Source: Acidobacteriaceae bacterium
Lineage (GTDB): Bacteria; Acidobacteriota; Terriglobia; Bryobacterales; Bryobacteraceae
NCBI GenBank assembly: GCA_019245255.1
Contig: JAFARV010000676.1
Span: forward strand, 1 to 58,220
Length of the DNA stretch: 58,220 bases
Reading direction: 5' to 3'
Both the position numbers and the translations under genes were made by a program. The notes under the pieces were generated by a model. That model did not search any database. It worked only from the letters and a program-made list of their open reading frames with translations, and was not told the origin of the DNA. Shown in pieces: positions 22,703-31,213 of this stretch; positions within the stretch are counted from its first letter, which is position 1; the number at the start of each line of letters is the position of its first letter.

Positions 22703-25700
22703 TTAGTGCTGCAGGAGCGAGAGCAACTGCTGCGGAGCGGAGTTGGCCTGCGCGAGAGCGGCGGTACCGGCCTGGACCAGGATCTGGGCCCGGCTGAGAT
22801 TGGCTGCTTCCTGGGCGAGGTTGGCGTCGCGGATCTGCGATTCAGATGCCGCTTCGTTGGTGACCTGCGAAGTTGCCAGGCTGACGGCGTAATTCAGGAG
22901 GTTTTCTCCCTTACCGACAGCGGCCTGAGCGGTACCGAGGTTTTGGACCGCAGACGCCAGTGCGTTGACCGCCGCCTGAGCGCCGGGGATGCTATCGATA
23001 GCGGCGTTTGCACCGGTACCGTTTTGCGCCGCGGTGCTGACGCCACCGGTTGGAGCTGCGATGCCCGTTCCGTCGGCCATCGAGCTGACCTCCACCTTGA
23101 AGTTCTGAGTGGTGCTCTGGAACTTGATGGATTGCGTGCCGTTCAGATTGTCTTCCTTTACTGCATACACGCTTTGCAATGTGGAATCGTTTGACTGCTG
23201 TAAGGCGGTATTGATTGCGTTGATCGCGGAGTCGATATTCGCGCCATTCGTCGAGGTCGAGTTGTTCTGGAGCGAGATGGAGAGCGAGTGAGCTCCACCA
23301 CTGTTGTCGTTAGCGGTAATCGAGACGGACTGGCTGTCACCACCATTCGCGAGAGCCGAGAAGTTCATCGCGCTGGAGGTATAGGCGCCTTGGGAGTCGA
23401 CACGGCCCACCGTGGGCGCTGCGCTAACTGTAGCCCCGGCGTAGCTGCCGCCCCCGATTCCGAAACCGAGATTCGCGGTGCCACTACCACCAACACGGAA
23501 GTTACTGTTGTTTGTGGACGTGAGGGTTAGGGCGTTGCCTCCAGTGAGCGAGGCTTTTAGTCCTGCGCCGCTCAAAGTGGAGTTCGCGGCAACGGCGGCA
23601 TTGATCTGGTTCTCTGCGTCCGTTGCAATGGCCGAAGCCGAGTTGCCCTGTCCGCTTTGACCCACCGTCAAGCCGAGGGTAGAAAGTGTTGCTGTGCTGG
23701 AACCGTCAATCGTTACCGCGGAGGCGGCTCCGGTAGTGTTGGATACGAGTTGGAGTGCAGAACTCGCGCCCGAACCGACAATGCTGGCGGTTACGCCAAT
23801 GCCCGCTGTTCCGTTAATCGCACTCACAACACTGGCTAAAGAGGTAGCGCCGGCGCCGAAAGTTACGGTTTGTGGTGAGGAAGCACCGTCAACATCCAGA
23901 ACGAGTGTCTTGGTATTCAATCCAGCGAGTGCGCCGGTACCGACGGCAGAGCCGGTCACGTAACCGGAAGCATTCTTCAGGTTCACGTTAATGGCTGTGG
24001 TTGCGCCGCCGTTCAGAGAAACATTCAGCGTGCCGCTTTGTCCGAGCGCAGATGTAGTCGGGATCGCACCGTTTCCTGTGATGCTCGAGTATTGGAACGC
24101 ATTGGCTGAGGAGGTATTGGTTGTGAATGAACCCAGGCCGAGCACATTGTTTGTGTCGCCGGTCACCGCAACATTAAACTGCTCGCCCTTACTATCGGTG
24201 AACACCAGATTCTGTCCATTGCTGCTGGTAGTAACCGAAACGCCGGCCGCACTGAGCTGACTATTGCCATGTACTTTCGAAGCGAGGTCCGCGAGAACAT
24301 CCGATACCTTGGTAGACCCGGCTACCGTCGGATTTAGCGAAAGCGTAACGGGACTGGCCATGCCAGCGCCCGAGAACTGCACCTGCATGTTGTCGCTGCT
24401 GGTAACCACTGCGGTGGTCGAGGTCCCGGCAGTGAGACCCAGTGTCGAGTAGGCGCTGCTGCTGGTGGGAGTGTTCAGAGCTAGAGATTGCCCGGCCGTG
24501 TTGGCGGTCAGGATCAGGTGTCCGGAAGTATCCAGGCTGGCGGTTGCGGCAACAGAGTTCGCCTGCAACTGCGTATTGATCTGACTGACCATCTGCGAGG
24601 CAGTGTAGGTGCCCGCAGCAAGACTGATCTCTGTGGCCGAGCCGCTCCCAACTTGAACGTTGAGATCTGTGTTCACCGCGGCGCCGTCAGCGGTTTCTCC
24701 GCCCGAAAAGCCGGTTGCTCCGGCCAGCAATTCCGCACTGGTGCCGGTTGATTCGACAGTGATGTTCGAAGCACTACCCGTATTGGCGGTCGTGTCCGTC
24801 AGCACAAGTTTCTGATTCGGACCGCTGCCCGTAATGCTCGCTGTTACGCCGATGCTAGCGCCATTGATGGCGGTTTGGATACCGCTGAGTGAATTGGTGC
24901 CCTGGTTGATTGTGACGGTATGGTTCGTGCCATCAACGTTGAGGACCAACGAATCATTCACTGCGGCAGTTCCATTTGTGCTCGTCCCGCCGGATAACAG
25001 TGTTCTAACGTCCGAGCTCGAGGTGGCGTCAATTGCGACGGCGGAGCTGGCACCCGGCGTGTTCGACGTAATTACCAAGTGGCCGCTGCTGACCGAGGCC
25101 GTTACGCCGACGCCGGCAGTATTATTGATGGCGGTCATCAAGCCATTGACGGTTGTGGGAGCGCTTGCCCAACTGACGGTCTTTTGCGTGCCATTTACGT
25201 CGAGGACCAGCGTATCCGAATTCTGTAGATTTGCGCCCGATACATTGCCATCTGTCAAAGCGACCGAGAAGTTTCCCGCGGTGGCCGCGGTACCCAGACC
25301 GTGGCCGCCATTCAGCGATGCGATATAGGCATCGGCGACTGTGTTCGGCGCCGTCAGGACTGCCTTTGCTGAGCCACCGGCTGAGATTGTTGTAGATGAA
25401 CCGAGCACGGCGCCGACGATGGTTGAGTTATTGGCTGTCGCGCTGGCGCCAGTTACTGTCGTGTTCAGAGAAGCGCCGGTTGATCCGACGGAGAAGTTGC
25501 CGAGCAGCGCATTCGCCATTTGATCACCCGCTTGCACCTGGAATGCTGCGTTGCTCGAGCTGAAGGCGAGCTGCTGACGGCCCTGCGCGTCGGTTACTAC
25601 CGAAGCCGAGATGTTGGCATTCTTGAATGCCGTCGCATACTGAGTCGAGCCATTGCCCGCGCTTTGAATCGCGGAGTTGATGGCGTTCGCCAGTGTCGTG

Positions 25701-26437
25701 GTATCGGTGACGCCGCTAAGGTTGACGGAGATGTTGACTTTGTTGGCATCGCCGAAGCCCGGACCCGAAAAACTAAATGAGGTAAAGCCTGAAGTTGCTT
25801 CGGAATTGGCATTTGTAGTATTTGCCAGAATGTCAGCAACGCTCGTCGTAGCCGAGCCGGTTCCGATATCTGTCCCGGCCTTGCCGGTGGCCTGCACACC
25901 CGCGAGCCCGAGGCTCTGCGCGTCGACGGCCGACTTGCTCAAATCAAGGTTGATGCTTCCGTTCACGCTGGCAGCTGCGCTGGTCGCGCCTTTGCCGCCG
26001 CCGATAAATACCGACAGACTCTGCGCATACTGGCCGCCCTGGTTCATACCGATCGACTGTGCCTGGCGCGTGATTTCGGAAACGACGCTCTGAAATTCAT
26101 CGTTCAGCGTGTTGCGGTCGCCGGTGAAGGTGCCGGAGGCAGATTCAGTGGCGAGCGTACGTGCGCGATCGAGCAGCGTACCGATGTTGTTCATACCGCT
26201 ATCGATCGTCTGGAGCGTCGCCAAGCCGTTGTTGGCGTTCTGAATACCCTGATTCAGCACTGCTTCGTCGGAACGGAGTCCGTTGGCAACCGCAAGACCC
26301 GCGGCATCGTCGCCGGAGTTTACGATGCGCAGACCCGAAGTAACTTCGTTAATCGTCTGCGACTGGAATTGGCTGCTCTTGGTCAGGTAATTCTGAGCCT
26401 CGAGCGAAGAAATATTTGTATTAATTGAAAACGACAT
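22703..26437 (-). CDS. fliC: Giant flagellin
   Basis: This flagellin is about 1244 aa, two to four times the usual length. The N-terminal D0/D1 part is canonical (INTNISSLEAQNYLTKSSQ, VTSGLRIVNSGDDAAGLAVA), as is the C-terminal part (LATSQVTNEAASESQIRDAN, AQILVQAGTAALAQANSAPQ). Between about residues 165 and 1130 lies a Ser/Thr/Gly/Ala-rich surface region. It contains at least five flagellin-IN-like repeats of the form LVLDVNGTQKTV..AINNTAGVGVTASV..LVITSNTPGASSAVAI. Start at 26437 has AGGAGA upstream. The leader has a sigma28-like element and GGA-containing hairpins. Only one flagellin gene is in the window. Confidence 0.97.
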   Translation of the reverse strand: MSFSINTNISSLEAQNYLTKSSQFQSQTINEVTSGLRIVNSGDDAAGLAVANGLRSDEAVLNQGIQNANNGLATLQTIDSGMNNIGTLLDRARTLATESASGTFTGDRNTLNDEFQSVVSEITRQAQSIGMNQGGQYAQSLSVFIGGGKGATSAAASVNGSINLDLSKSAVDAQSLGLAGVQATGKAGTDIGTGSATTSVADILANTTNANSEATSGFTSFSFSGPGFGDANKVNISVNLSGVTDTTTLANAINSAIQSAGNGSTQYATAFKNANISASVVTDAQGRQQLAFSSSNAAFQVQAGDQMANALLGNFSVGSTGASLNTTVTGASATANNSTIVGAVLGSSTTISAGGSAKAVLTAPNTVADAYIASLNGGHGLGTAATAGNFSVALTDGNVSGANLQNSDTLVLDVNGTQKTVSWASAPTTVNGLMTAINNTAGVGVTASVSSGHLVITSNTPGASSAVAIDATSSSDVRTLLSGGTSTNGTAAVNDSLVLNVDGTNHTVTINQGTNSLSGIQTAINGASIGVTASITGSGPNQKLVLTDTTANTGSASNITVESTGTSAELLAGATGFSGGETADGAAVNTDLNVQVGSGSATEISLAAGTYTASQMVSQINTQLQANSVAATASLDTSGHLILTANTAGQSLALNTPTSSSAYSTLGLTAGTSTTAVVTSSDNMQVQFSGAGMASPVTLSLNPTVAGSTKVSDVLADLASKVHGNSQLSAAGVSVTTSSNGQNLVFTDSKGEQFNVAVTGDTNNVLGLGSFTTNTSSANAFQYSSITGNGAIPTTSALGQSGTLNVSLNGGATTAINVNLKNASGYVTGSAVGTGALAGLNTKTLVLDVDGASSPQTVTFGAGATSLASVVSAINGTAGIGVTASIVGSGASSALQLVSNTTGAASAVTIDGSSTATLSTLGLTVGQSGQGNSASAIATDAENQINAAVAANSTLSGAGLKASLTGGNALTLTSTNNSNFRVGGSGTANLGFGIGGGSYAGATVSAAPTVGRVDSQGAYTSSAMNFSALANGGDSQSVSITANDNSGGAHSLSISLQNNSTSTNGANIDSAINAINTALQQSNDSTLQSVYAVKEDNLNGTQSIKFQSTTQNFKVEVSSMADGTGIAAPTGGVSTAAQNGTGANAAIDSIPGAQAAVNALASAVQNLGTAQAAVGKGENLLNYAVSLATSQVTNEAASESQIRDANLAQEAANLSRAQILVQAGTAALAQANSAPQQLLSLLQH

Positions 26438-26515
26438 TCTGTCTCCTGGAAGCCGGTTCGAGCCGGGATTCATTCCCAGCCAGCGGAAACTCCGCTCATG
26501 CTTCTTCCGCTGTTC
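26438..26515 (-). promoter_or_regulatory. fliC leader with two hairpins and GGA motifs
   Basis: Between the predicted promoter and the flagellin start, the transcript would contain AGCGGAGTTTCCGCT (6-bp stem, 26482-26496) and GGGAATGAATCCC (26465-26477). It carries at least four GGA triplets, including the one in the Shine-Dalgarno CAGGAGA. CsrA represses flagellin translation through such sites in Bacillus. Together with fliW-csrA in this window, this leader is a likely CsrA target. Confidence 0.5.
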
Positions 26516-26539
26516 TTATCGGCGGCTCCAGAAAGTTTG
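26516..26539 (-). promoter_or_regulatory. Sigma28-like promoter of fliC
   Basis: On the minus strand CAAA-N12-GCCGATAA precedes fliC by 79 bases. GCCGATAA is an exact match to the enterobacterial sigma28 -10 element. The -35 (CAAA) is nearer than the usual TAAA-N15. An almost identical block, with the same 12-base spacing and the same following GAACAGCGG, lies before the HEAT-repeat gene. Confidence 0.65.
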
Positions 26540-26577
26540 TTCTGAAATGTTAAAAAAATCGCGGCGGGCTGATGAGT

Positions 26578-28245
26578 TTATGCGCTTTTTTCTTCGCTTA
26601 GACCAATTACTTGGCGGTCTAGGGGAGATTCCGATAGAAGATCGCGCTCCGCTTCGCAGGTTGCGATTCCCGATCCGGAGCTGGAACGAATCTCGAGCTC
26701 CAGATTCCCATCGCCGTCCTCCCAGGTGAGGCGGTAATGATGCAGGAGGGCGGAATAGATTTGACAACAGGCTTGAGCGAAGTTAACTTGCTCGTCCACA
26801 GCCTGGAAAAAGCCATTCAGCTTGTGAACGCGATGCCTGAGCGTGTGCCACGGCGGAGACACAGCAATGACGTGAACGGTGGCACGCAAATTCGCTCCAA
26901 GATCAAAGAGCGCTTCCATTACATGTAATTTGGGGCTGGCGCCCACTACGATGAGATGCAGATTGGGCGACAGGAATTCGACATCCGGCAGAGCGCGTTT
27001 GAGGATCTCTGCGCGCGAGGCGCTGCCGGAGGAAGCGCACATCAACTGTTCTTCGGGGGTAACCTGCGTCGCGGTCAACAGGTCTTTTGGTCTTTGCAGG
27101 CGGGAGCAGGATTGGATCGCCACATCGAAGTCAGTGCTTAGAGTAGCGCTCGGTTCCGCCGGCAGACACAACAGGAATTTGGCGGTAATGGGATTGTCGA
27201 AGGTGATTTCTTCAACCGTGCATTGCTTTATGTACGTGCCGCCGGCCTTCAAGAAGAATCTGGTGGGAGGAATATTCCGGACTGTTTCGAGCGATTCGTT
27301 GTGAACGGTAGCGATGAAGGACCGGGGCTGTGGTTCCGATGCCTGGCTCAGAATCGCTACTTGAAGCGGACTCACCTCACGGGCGGACTTAAGTGCCTTC
27401 TTCATCTCACCCAACCCGCGCAGAGCCTGCCTGCGAACCAGGTCGTCCGTATCGCTCAATTGTCTGGCCAGAATTGGGGCAAAGCGAGGATCGCCTGTTC
27501 TACCCATAACCCAGGCGCCGGTGTTGCGAAATTCGGGCCGCGCGTCCTGCGCCATGTCCTGTATTAACGAGATTGAAGCTGTATCGCCGCGGCGATATAG
27601 TCCGAGGACAGCATTTCCGGCAACACGATTGTTTTCGTCCGTGACAGCACTATGCAGCAGCGGGGTCACGAAGGTTTCTTCGACTTCACACAGGCTTTCG
27701 ATCATGTTGGCTCGAACGCGCGCGTCCGCTTCCTGGCCGAGGTCCTTAACCCAGTGCAGATGGGGCCTTCTACGGGCGATGAAGAGCGCGGCTTTGGACC
27801 GAAGCTTGGGATCGGGATGCCGAATAAACTTTGAGACGCTGAGGACCAGCCGGTCGCCTTCTGAGATGGCGTCAAGAATATCGAGGGCAATCAAAACTGG
27901 TTCGTGAAAGCGGTTGCTAAGCTCTTCATCCCTTAGACATTCGAGCAACATGGCATCGAAGCGCGGGTTCAGGTCTAAGAACTTTCTGGCGAGTGTAAGA
28001 GCTTCCTGTTTGGATTGCAGATAACTGTCGAGCAGGATCCCGATGAGATCGTGAATTTCTACGAGGCTTGCGACATATTTCAACGACTTCGACGGCGCAC
28101 GCGTCAGCAGTGCACTGCGAACTTCAATGAGGAACTGTTGAGCACCGAGAGATGTCTTCAGGGCCGCGAGTTCTCTACGGGCACGCACATCGTCGTTGTC
28201 ATAGCGATCGAGCAGGGAGTCGATGTTGTGCTCTTGGTGTGCCAT
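26578..28245 (-). CDS. HEAT-repeat protein, probably co-regulated with flagella
   Basis: This 555-aa soluble protein consists largely of alpha-helical HEAT-type repeats in its first 290 residues (DPKLRSKAALFIARRRPHLH, NNRVAGNAVLGLYRRGD, DDLVRRQALRGLGEMKKAL). The C-terminal half is a mixed region without a recognised domain (RSFIATVHNESLETVRNIPP, LHLIVVGASPKLHVMEALF). No signal peptide. It lies upstream of fliC on the same strand and has its own sigma28-like promoter block. That shared promoter suggests a motility-related role, perhaps as a scaffold or chemosensory partner; this is inference. Confidence 0.82.
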   Translation of the reverse strand: MAHQEHNIDSLLDRYDNDDVRARRELAALKTSLGAQQFLIEVRSALLTRAPSKSLKYVASLVEIHDLIGILLDSYLQSKQEALTLARKFLDLNPRFDAMLLECLRDEELSNRFHEPVLIALDILDAISEGDRLVLSVSKFIRHPDPKLRSKAALFIARRRPHLHWVKDLGQEADARVRANMIESLCEVEETFVTPLLHSAVTDENNRVAGNAVLGLYRRGDTASISLIQDMAQDARPEFRNTGAWVMGRTGDPRFAPILARQLSDTDDLVRRQALRGLGEMKKALKSAREVSPLQVAILSQASEPQPRSFIATVHNESLETVRNIPPTRFFLKAGGTYIKQCTVEEITFDNPITAKFLLCLPAEPSATLSTDFDVAIQSCSRLQRPKDLLTATQVTPEEQLMCASSGSASRAEILKRALPDVEFLSPNLHLIVVGASPKLHVMEALFDLGANLRATVHVIAVSPPWHTLRHRVHKLNGFFQAVDEQVNFAQACCQIYSALLHHYRLTWEDGDGNLELEIRSSSGSGIATCEAERDLLSESPLDRQVIGLSEEKSA

Positions 28246-28299
28246 CAGAAGTTTCTTAACTTCGCCTTACGCCCGATACTGGATGGGGCTCCGCTGTTC

Positions 28300-28323
28300 T
28301 TATCGGCTGGAGGAGAGACTTTG
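28300..28323 (-). promoter_or_regulatory. Sigma28-like promoter of the HEAT-repeat gene
   Basis: CAAA-N12-GCCGATAA followed by GAACAGCGG, 55 bases before the start at 28245. Element, spacing and the 9 bases after the -10 are the same as in the fliC promoter, while the N12 spacers differ. That argues for conserved function rather than recent duplication. Confidence 0.6.
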
Positions 28324-28402
28324 TGGAGGGATTGTGAGGGAGGGCTTGCGAGCGGTTGCGCGGTGGGATTGAAGGTTACTCGGGCTTTGGCCCTGAGAAG
28401 TT

Positions 28403-28840
28403 TTATGTAAGGTCCGTTTTCTGTGTTCTGGATGGGAGTGGGGTTGCCTTTCTGGACTTGAGAAAGGCGACTACAATGCTCAAGACTGTCCCACCCGTGA
28501 TAACTGCTCCCGTCACAATCCGGGCAGTACTTGCTGTCGTGTATGCCAACCACAGACCACCGCCAATTGCTGTAATCGCAACCGCAAATGCAAAAATTTG
28601 CGCCCATCCTTGCAGACGCTGTTCCCGCTTCTGCAAGTCGTAATCGTAGTTCTGGCGGTTGGCTTCCAACTGCCTTTTGTGTTGCAGTTGGGCTACGACC
28701 TCTTGAATCATGATCGCGGCCGTTCCAGGCGCGATCTCATCGTAGTGCCGCAGCAGTTCGGCTTTTGGCAGCAGGTCAGGAATTGTGCCCGGTTGTGAGG
28801 ATGCCGGTGTTTGGACTTCTTTATTGCTGGGAGTGGCCAT
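28403..28840 (-). CDS. DUF2335-type membrane protein
   Basis: This 145-aa protein fits DUF2335. A soluble N-terminal part contains LLRHYDEIAPGTAAIMIQEV, a helical charged stretch follows (QLEANRQNYDYDLQKREQRL), then two transmembrane helices (IFAFAVAITAIGGGLWLAY and IVTGAVITGGTVLSIVVAFL). Family function is unknown. It overlaps the upstream small gene by 20 bases and so belongs to the same transcript. Confidence 0.78.
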   Translation of the reverse strand: MATPSNKEVQTPASSQPGTIPDLLPKAELLRHYDEIAPGTAAIMIQEVVAQLQHKRQLEANRQNYDYDLQKREQRLQGWAQIFAFAVAITAIGGGLWLAYTTASTARIVTGAVITGGTVLSIVVAFLKSRKATPLPSRTQKTDLT

Positions 28841-29147
28841 GAGTGCGGGTCACATCTACAATGGCCCGGCCAACAGTTTCCCAAGCTGCTCTGATGTCTT
28901 CTTCGACTGTGCTTGTAGGCATGTATACTTCGCGCCGTCTACGCGGTGGGAAGATGTTGATCAAATTGCCGAAGGCTGAAACGAACGCTTTTAGCACAGG
29001 CGATTTCTGCAAAGATGGCTGTGCTGATCCGGGGTTCTTTATCTCTGGGTCTCCCGCACTCCAGGGTTTTTGCAGCGCTTCGAGCTCCTCTTTGGAGAGC
29101 CTGTAATCTACTCTGGCTTGAACTGCACCGGTTCCGGAATCAGACAT
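28821..29147 (-). CDS. Hypothetical protein upstream of DUF2335 gene
   Basis: From the ATG at 29147 the product is 108 aa. It has an N-terminal helical, acidic part (VDYRLSKEELEALQKPW), a basic middle (INIFPPRRRREVYMPTST) and a C-terminal helix. No domain is recognised. It overlaps the DUF2335 gene by 20 bases, so the two probably act together. Starts further upstream (29162 GTG, 29234 ATG) are possible but less protein-like. Confidence 0.6.
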   Translation of the reverse strand: MSDSGTGAVQARVDYRLSKEELEALQKPWSAGDPEIKNPGSAQPSLQKSPVLKAFVSAFGNLINIFPPRRRREVYMPTSTVEEDIRAAWETVGRAIVDVTRTHGHSQQ

Positions 29148-29511
29148 GGGAGTAGCGTTCACGTGGTCCTCCCGTAGTAAGACGCACGCAGAGTTCCATG
29201 CTAGTACGAAAAAACGTATTGGGCAATGACACATGGCAAATGGTATTCCGGATTTGAATACAATAAAGCTCCTGTCACGCGCAACTCATTGAAGCTATGG
29301 GTTTTACAGCAAACGGTCAGTTTTGTGAATGGCTCACGGCGGGGCGCCGCAACGGGGGGATGAAAAAGGTTCAGAGAAGAGAGTTAGGATGCGGTCCAGC
29401 CGGGAGTGGAACAGAGGCCGGAGTCGGTCTGGAGCGTTAAGCCCATTCGGCCGGCCGGGCCTCGGAGTCGATGACGACAACCGGTATTTTCGTTCACAAT
29501 TAGAAGCGCGA
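29148..29511. other. Gap without recognised gene
   Basis: This 364-base stretch separates the divergent DUF2335 operon from a hypothetical gene. A reading frame open from 29329 runs in frame into the next gene but its first 60 residues are very Arg/Gly-rich and unlike protein. I see promoters in principle but no motif I can defend. Confidence 0.4.
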
Positions 29512-30156
29512 ATGTATCAGAAGGTGAGTTACGGCGCCGATGCGAAGGCGTACATTCGGCTGAAATTATCGATGCAGGGCACGCTCTGGCGTATGGCCGC
29601 GCAACTGCCGATTGATGACGGTAATGTTGCCGGTTTTCTCCCTGCGATTCAGGATGCGAATGATCTCAAGTTTTTTGAATGGCATCTCCACAGCCGGAAG
29701 GTGATCGAGAAAGGATTGGACAAGGAATATGTCTGTGCGGAACGTAACTACATTGCTGCAATTTTAGACGAACAGAAGCAGGGCTTAGGCATTTTTAACG
29801 GTGGTATCGTTTACCCTGGCGGCAACATAAGGGCGGTAAATCTTGAGGACGTGCGGACGGTGTATTTCGTCAGGGAGCACTCGGCCGAGGAGGTGACGAC
29901 GGAGGTCTATTATGTCGTGCAGCACGGCATCACACGAGAGCGGCTGGATTATTTTCTTGACAATGTCGTCGAGAGACTGCCGCGTATTGGTTTGATAACA
30001 ACGATCGGACCGGATGACCATTTCAGAGCAGATCAACGCTTGAGCCAAGACATGTTGGCAAATCTGGTATCTGGCGCCAGATGTATCGTAGCTGGGGTAT
30101 ACGGAGGCGACGCGAATTTACTTTGGACGGCGCCGTCGGTTCTGCAACCACGCTAA
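29512..30156 (+). CDS. Hypothetical protein
   Basis: From the ATG at 29512 this 214-aa protein has a mixed alpha/beta character: KVSYGADAKAYIRLKLSMQG, DLKFFEWHLHSRKVIEKGL, TTEVYYVVQHGITRERLDYF, and a C-terminal ARCIVAGVYGGDANLLW. There is no signal peptide or transmembrane helix. No family is recognised. It converges with an orphan Phd-type antitoxin and a vapC remnant. Confidence 0.55.
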   Translation: MYQKVSYGADAKAYIRLKLSMQGTLWRMAAQLPIDDGNVAGFLPAIQDANDLKFFEWHLHSRKVIEKGLDKEYVCAERNYIAAILDEQKQGLGIFNGGIVYPGGNIRAVNLEDVRTVYFVREHSAEEVTTEVYYVVQHGITRERLDYFLDNVVERLPRIGLITTIGPDDHFRADQRLSQDMLANLVSGARCIVAGVYGGDANLLWTAPSVLQPR

Positions 30157-30182
30157 TCCCAAGACCTGCTCATTCCGGATCT

Positions 30183-30221
30183 TCACCGCCGCACGAGGAG
30201 GTTCGCATCGACAACGAGCGC
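30183..30221 (-). pseudogene. vapC remnant (first 12 codons)
   Basis: Immediately after the stop of the Phd-type antitoxin the sequence encodes ALVVDANLLVRR followed by TGA. This is the typical first strand of a VapC PIN toxin with its catalytic Asp (VDAN). No start codon and no further PIN sequence remain; the hypothetical gene at 29512 ends 26 bases away. The toxin was therefore truncated, leaving the antitoxin orphaned. Confidence 0.6.
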
Positions 30222-30500
30222 TTAGCGAGCATGCCGCTTCTTGTCACGTGCGCCGCGGCGAATCTCCTTGTACTCTGCCATCAGCTTGTTTTCCGTCGCG
30301 CCCCATGATGCGATCATTTCATCCAATTCCTGGGCGGCAGCCTGCATCGCGGCCAGTTCCGCTTTCCGGTTCCGCCGTTGCGTAGGGATGTAGAATCCCA
30401 GCGTTTCGCCGCGCCTGGTAATTGCGAGCGGTTTGCCAGACTGAAGATAGTCAACCAGGTTTTCCCGGAATTCCCGGATGCCGACGGTAACGGTTTGCAT
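30222..30500 (-). CDS. Phd/YefM-type antitoxin, toxin lost
   Basis: From the ATG at 30500 this 92-aa protein shows the Phd/YefM fold: TVTVGIREFRENLVDYLQSG, KPLAITRRGETLGFYIP, then a helical acidic tail (LAAMQAAAQELDEMIASWG). It is complete. Its expected downstream toxin is reduced to a 12-codon VapC remnant. It may persist as a regulator or as an antidote to an unlinked toxin. Confidence 0.82.
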   Translation of the reverse strand: MQTVTVGIREFRENLVDYLQSGKPLAITRRGETLGFYIPTQRRNRKAELAAMQAAAQELDEMIASWGATENKLMAEYKEIRRGARDKKRHAR

Positions 30501-30617
30501 ATGGGTACCTTGTGTACGCATGGTAGCGCCGACGCGTCGGCAGACAAGACTTTGAACATTTCTACTACTTTGGGTTCGACTCGCATTGTGATACGCGGGA
30601 GGCGTAAACTTTATCTC

Positions 30618-31049
30618 GTGAAATCGCTTGTCCGCATTGGCGCTTGGGCTGGAGCCTTTGCATTCTCCACAACCCTCTTCAGCCTGCTCTGCTGCTTCCG
30701 GGGTTCATTTCGCTCATTCACTTTCATTGTTCTCGTCACGACCAAGGTCGCATTTCCAGCCTGGGTCCTATTCATCCCTTTCATAGTCGGATTCAAGCAC
30801 CTCGAGGGGCGACGGCTCTGGATCATCCTCTCGGCTGGAACTTTAATCGGCCCTCTATACCTTCTTGTCGTCGGCGTCATTTCGCAGTTAGGCCGCGGAG
30901 ACGTGCAAACAATCTGGCAAGGTGATGGCATTGGCTTGGGTATATTTGGAGTCCTCCCCATTGCTCTTGGCATCTCGTTTGTTACTACCGCACTGTATTT
31001 GCTTGCGATGAAAACAATCAGTTACAGGCCATCGACGCGCGCGGCTTAA
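30618..31049 (+). CDS. Membrane protein of unknown function
   Basis: From the GTG at 30618 a 143-aa hydrophobic protein is encoded with about four transmembrane helices: GAWAGAFAFSTTLFSLLCCF, FIVLVTTKVAFPAWVLFIPF, WIILSAGTLIGPLYLLVVGV and IFGVLPIALGISFVTTALYL. No family is recognised. A longer in-frame reading from 30378 overlaps the antitoxin and lacks protein character. It stands between TA remnants and the di-heme oxidoreductase gene. Confidence 0.6.
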   Translation: MKSLVRIGAWAGAFAFSTTLFSLLCCFRGSFRSFTFIVLVTTKVAFPAWVLFIPFIVGFKHLEGRRLWIILSAGTLIGPLYLLVVGVISQLGRGDVQTIWQGDGIGLGIFGVLPIALGISFVTTALYLLAMKTISYRPSTRAA

Positions 31050-31213
31050 ACTCGCCCGGGGAGATCTCGTGGCCAGCAGCTTCGTAGCGAGACACGTGGT
31101 CCGATTTTTGGATGGTACGCGCGTCCGGATCCGCTAATCACTAAGTCTTCGTTTCTCTTCGGAACCCACTTACATTCGTAACTACCTCAGGCGCGGAGTT
31201 TTCGCGGGAGCGT

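Noticed and set aside
28245..28607. 120-codon minus-strand frame between the HEAT and DUF2335 genes
   Set aside because: Overlaps the DUF2335 3' half in another frame and lacks protein character.
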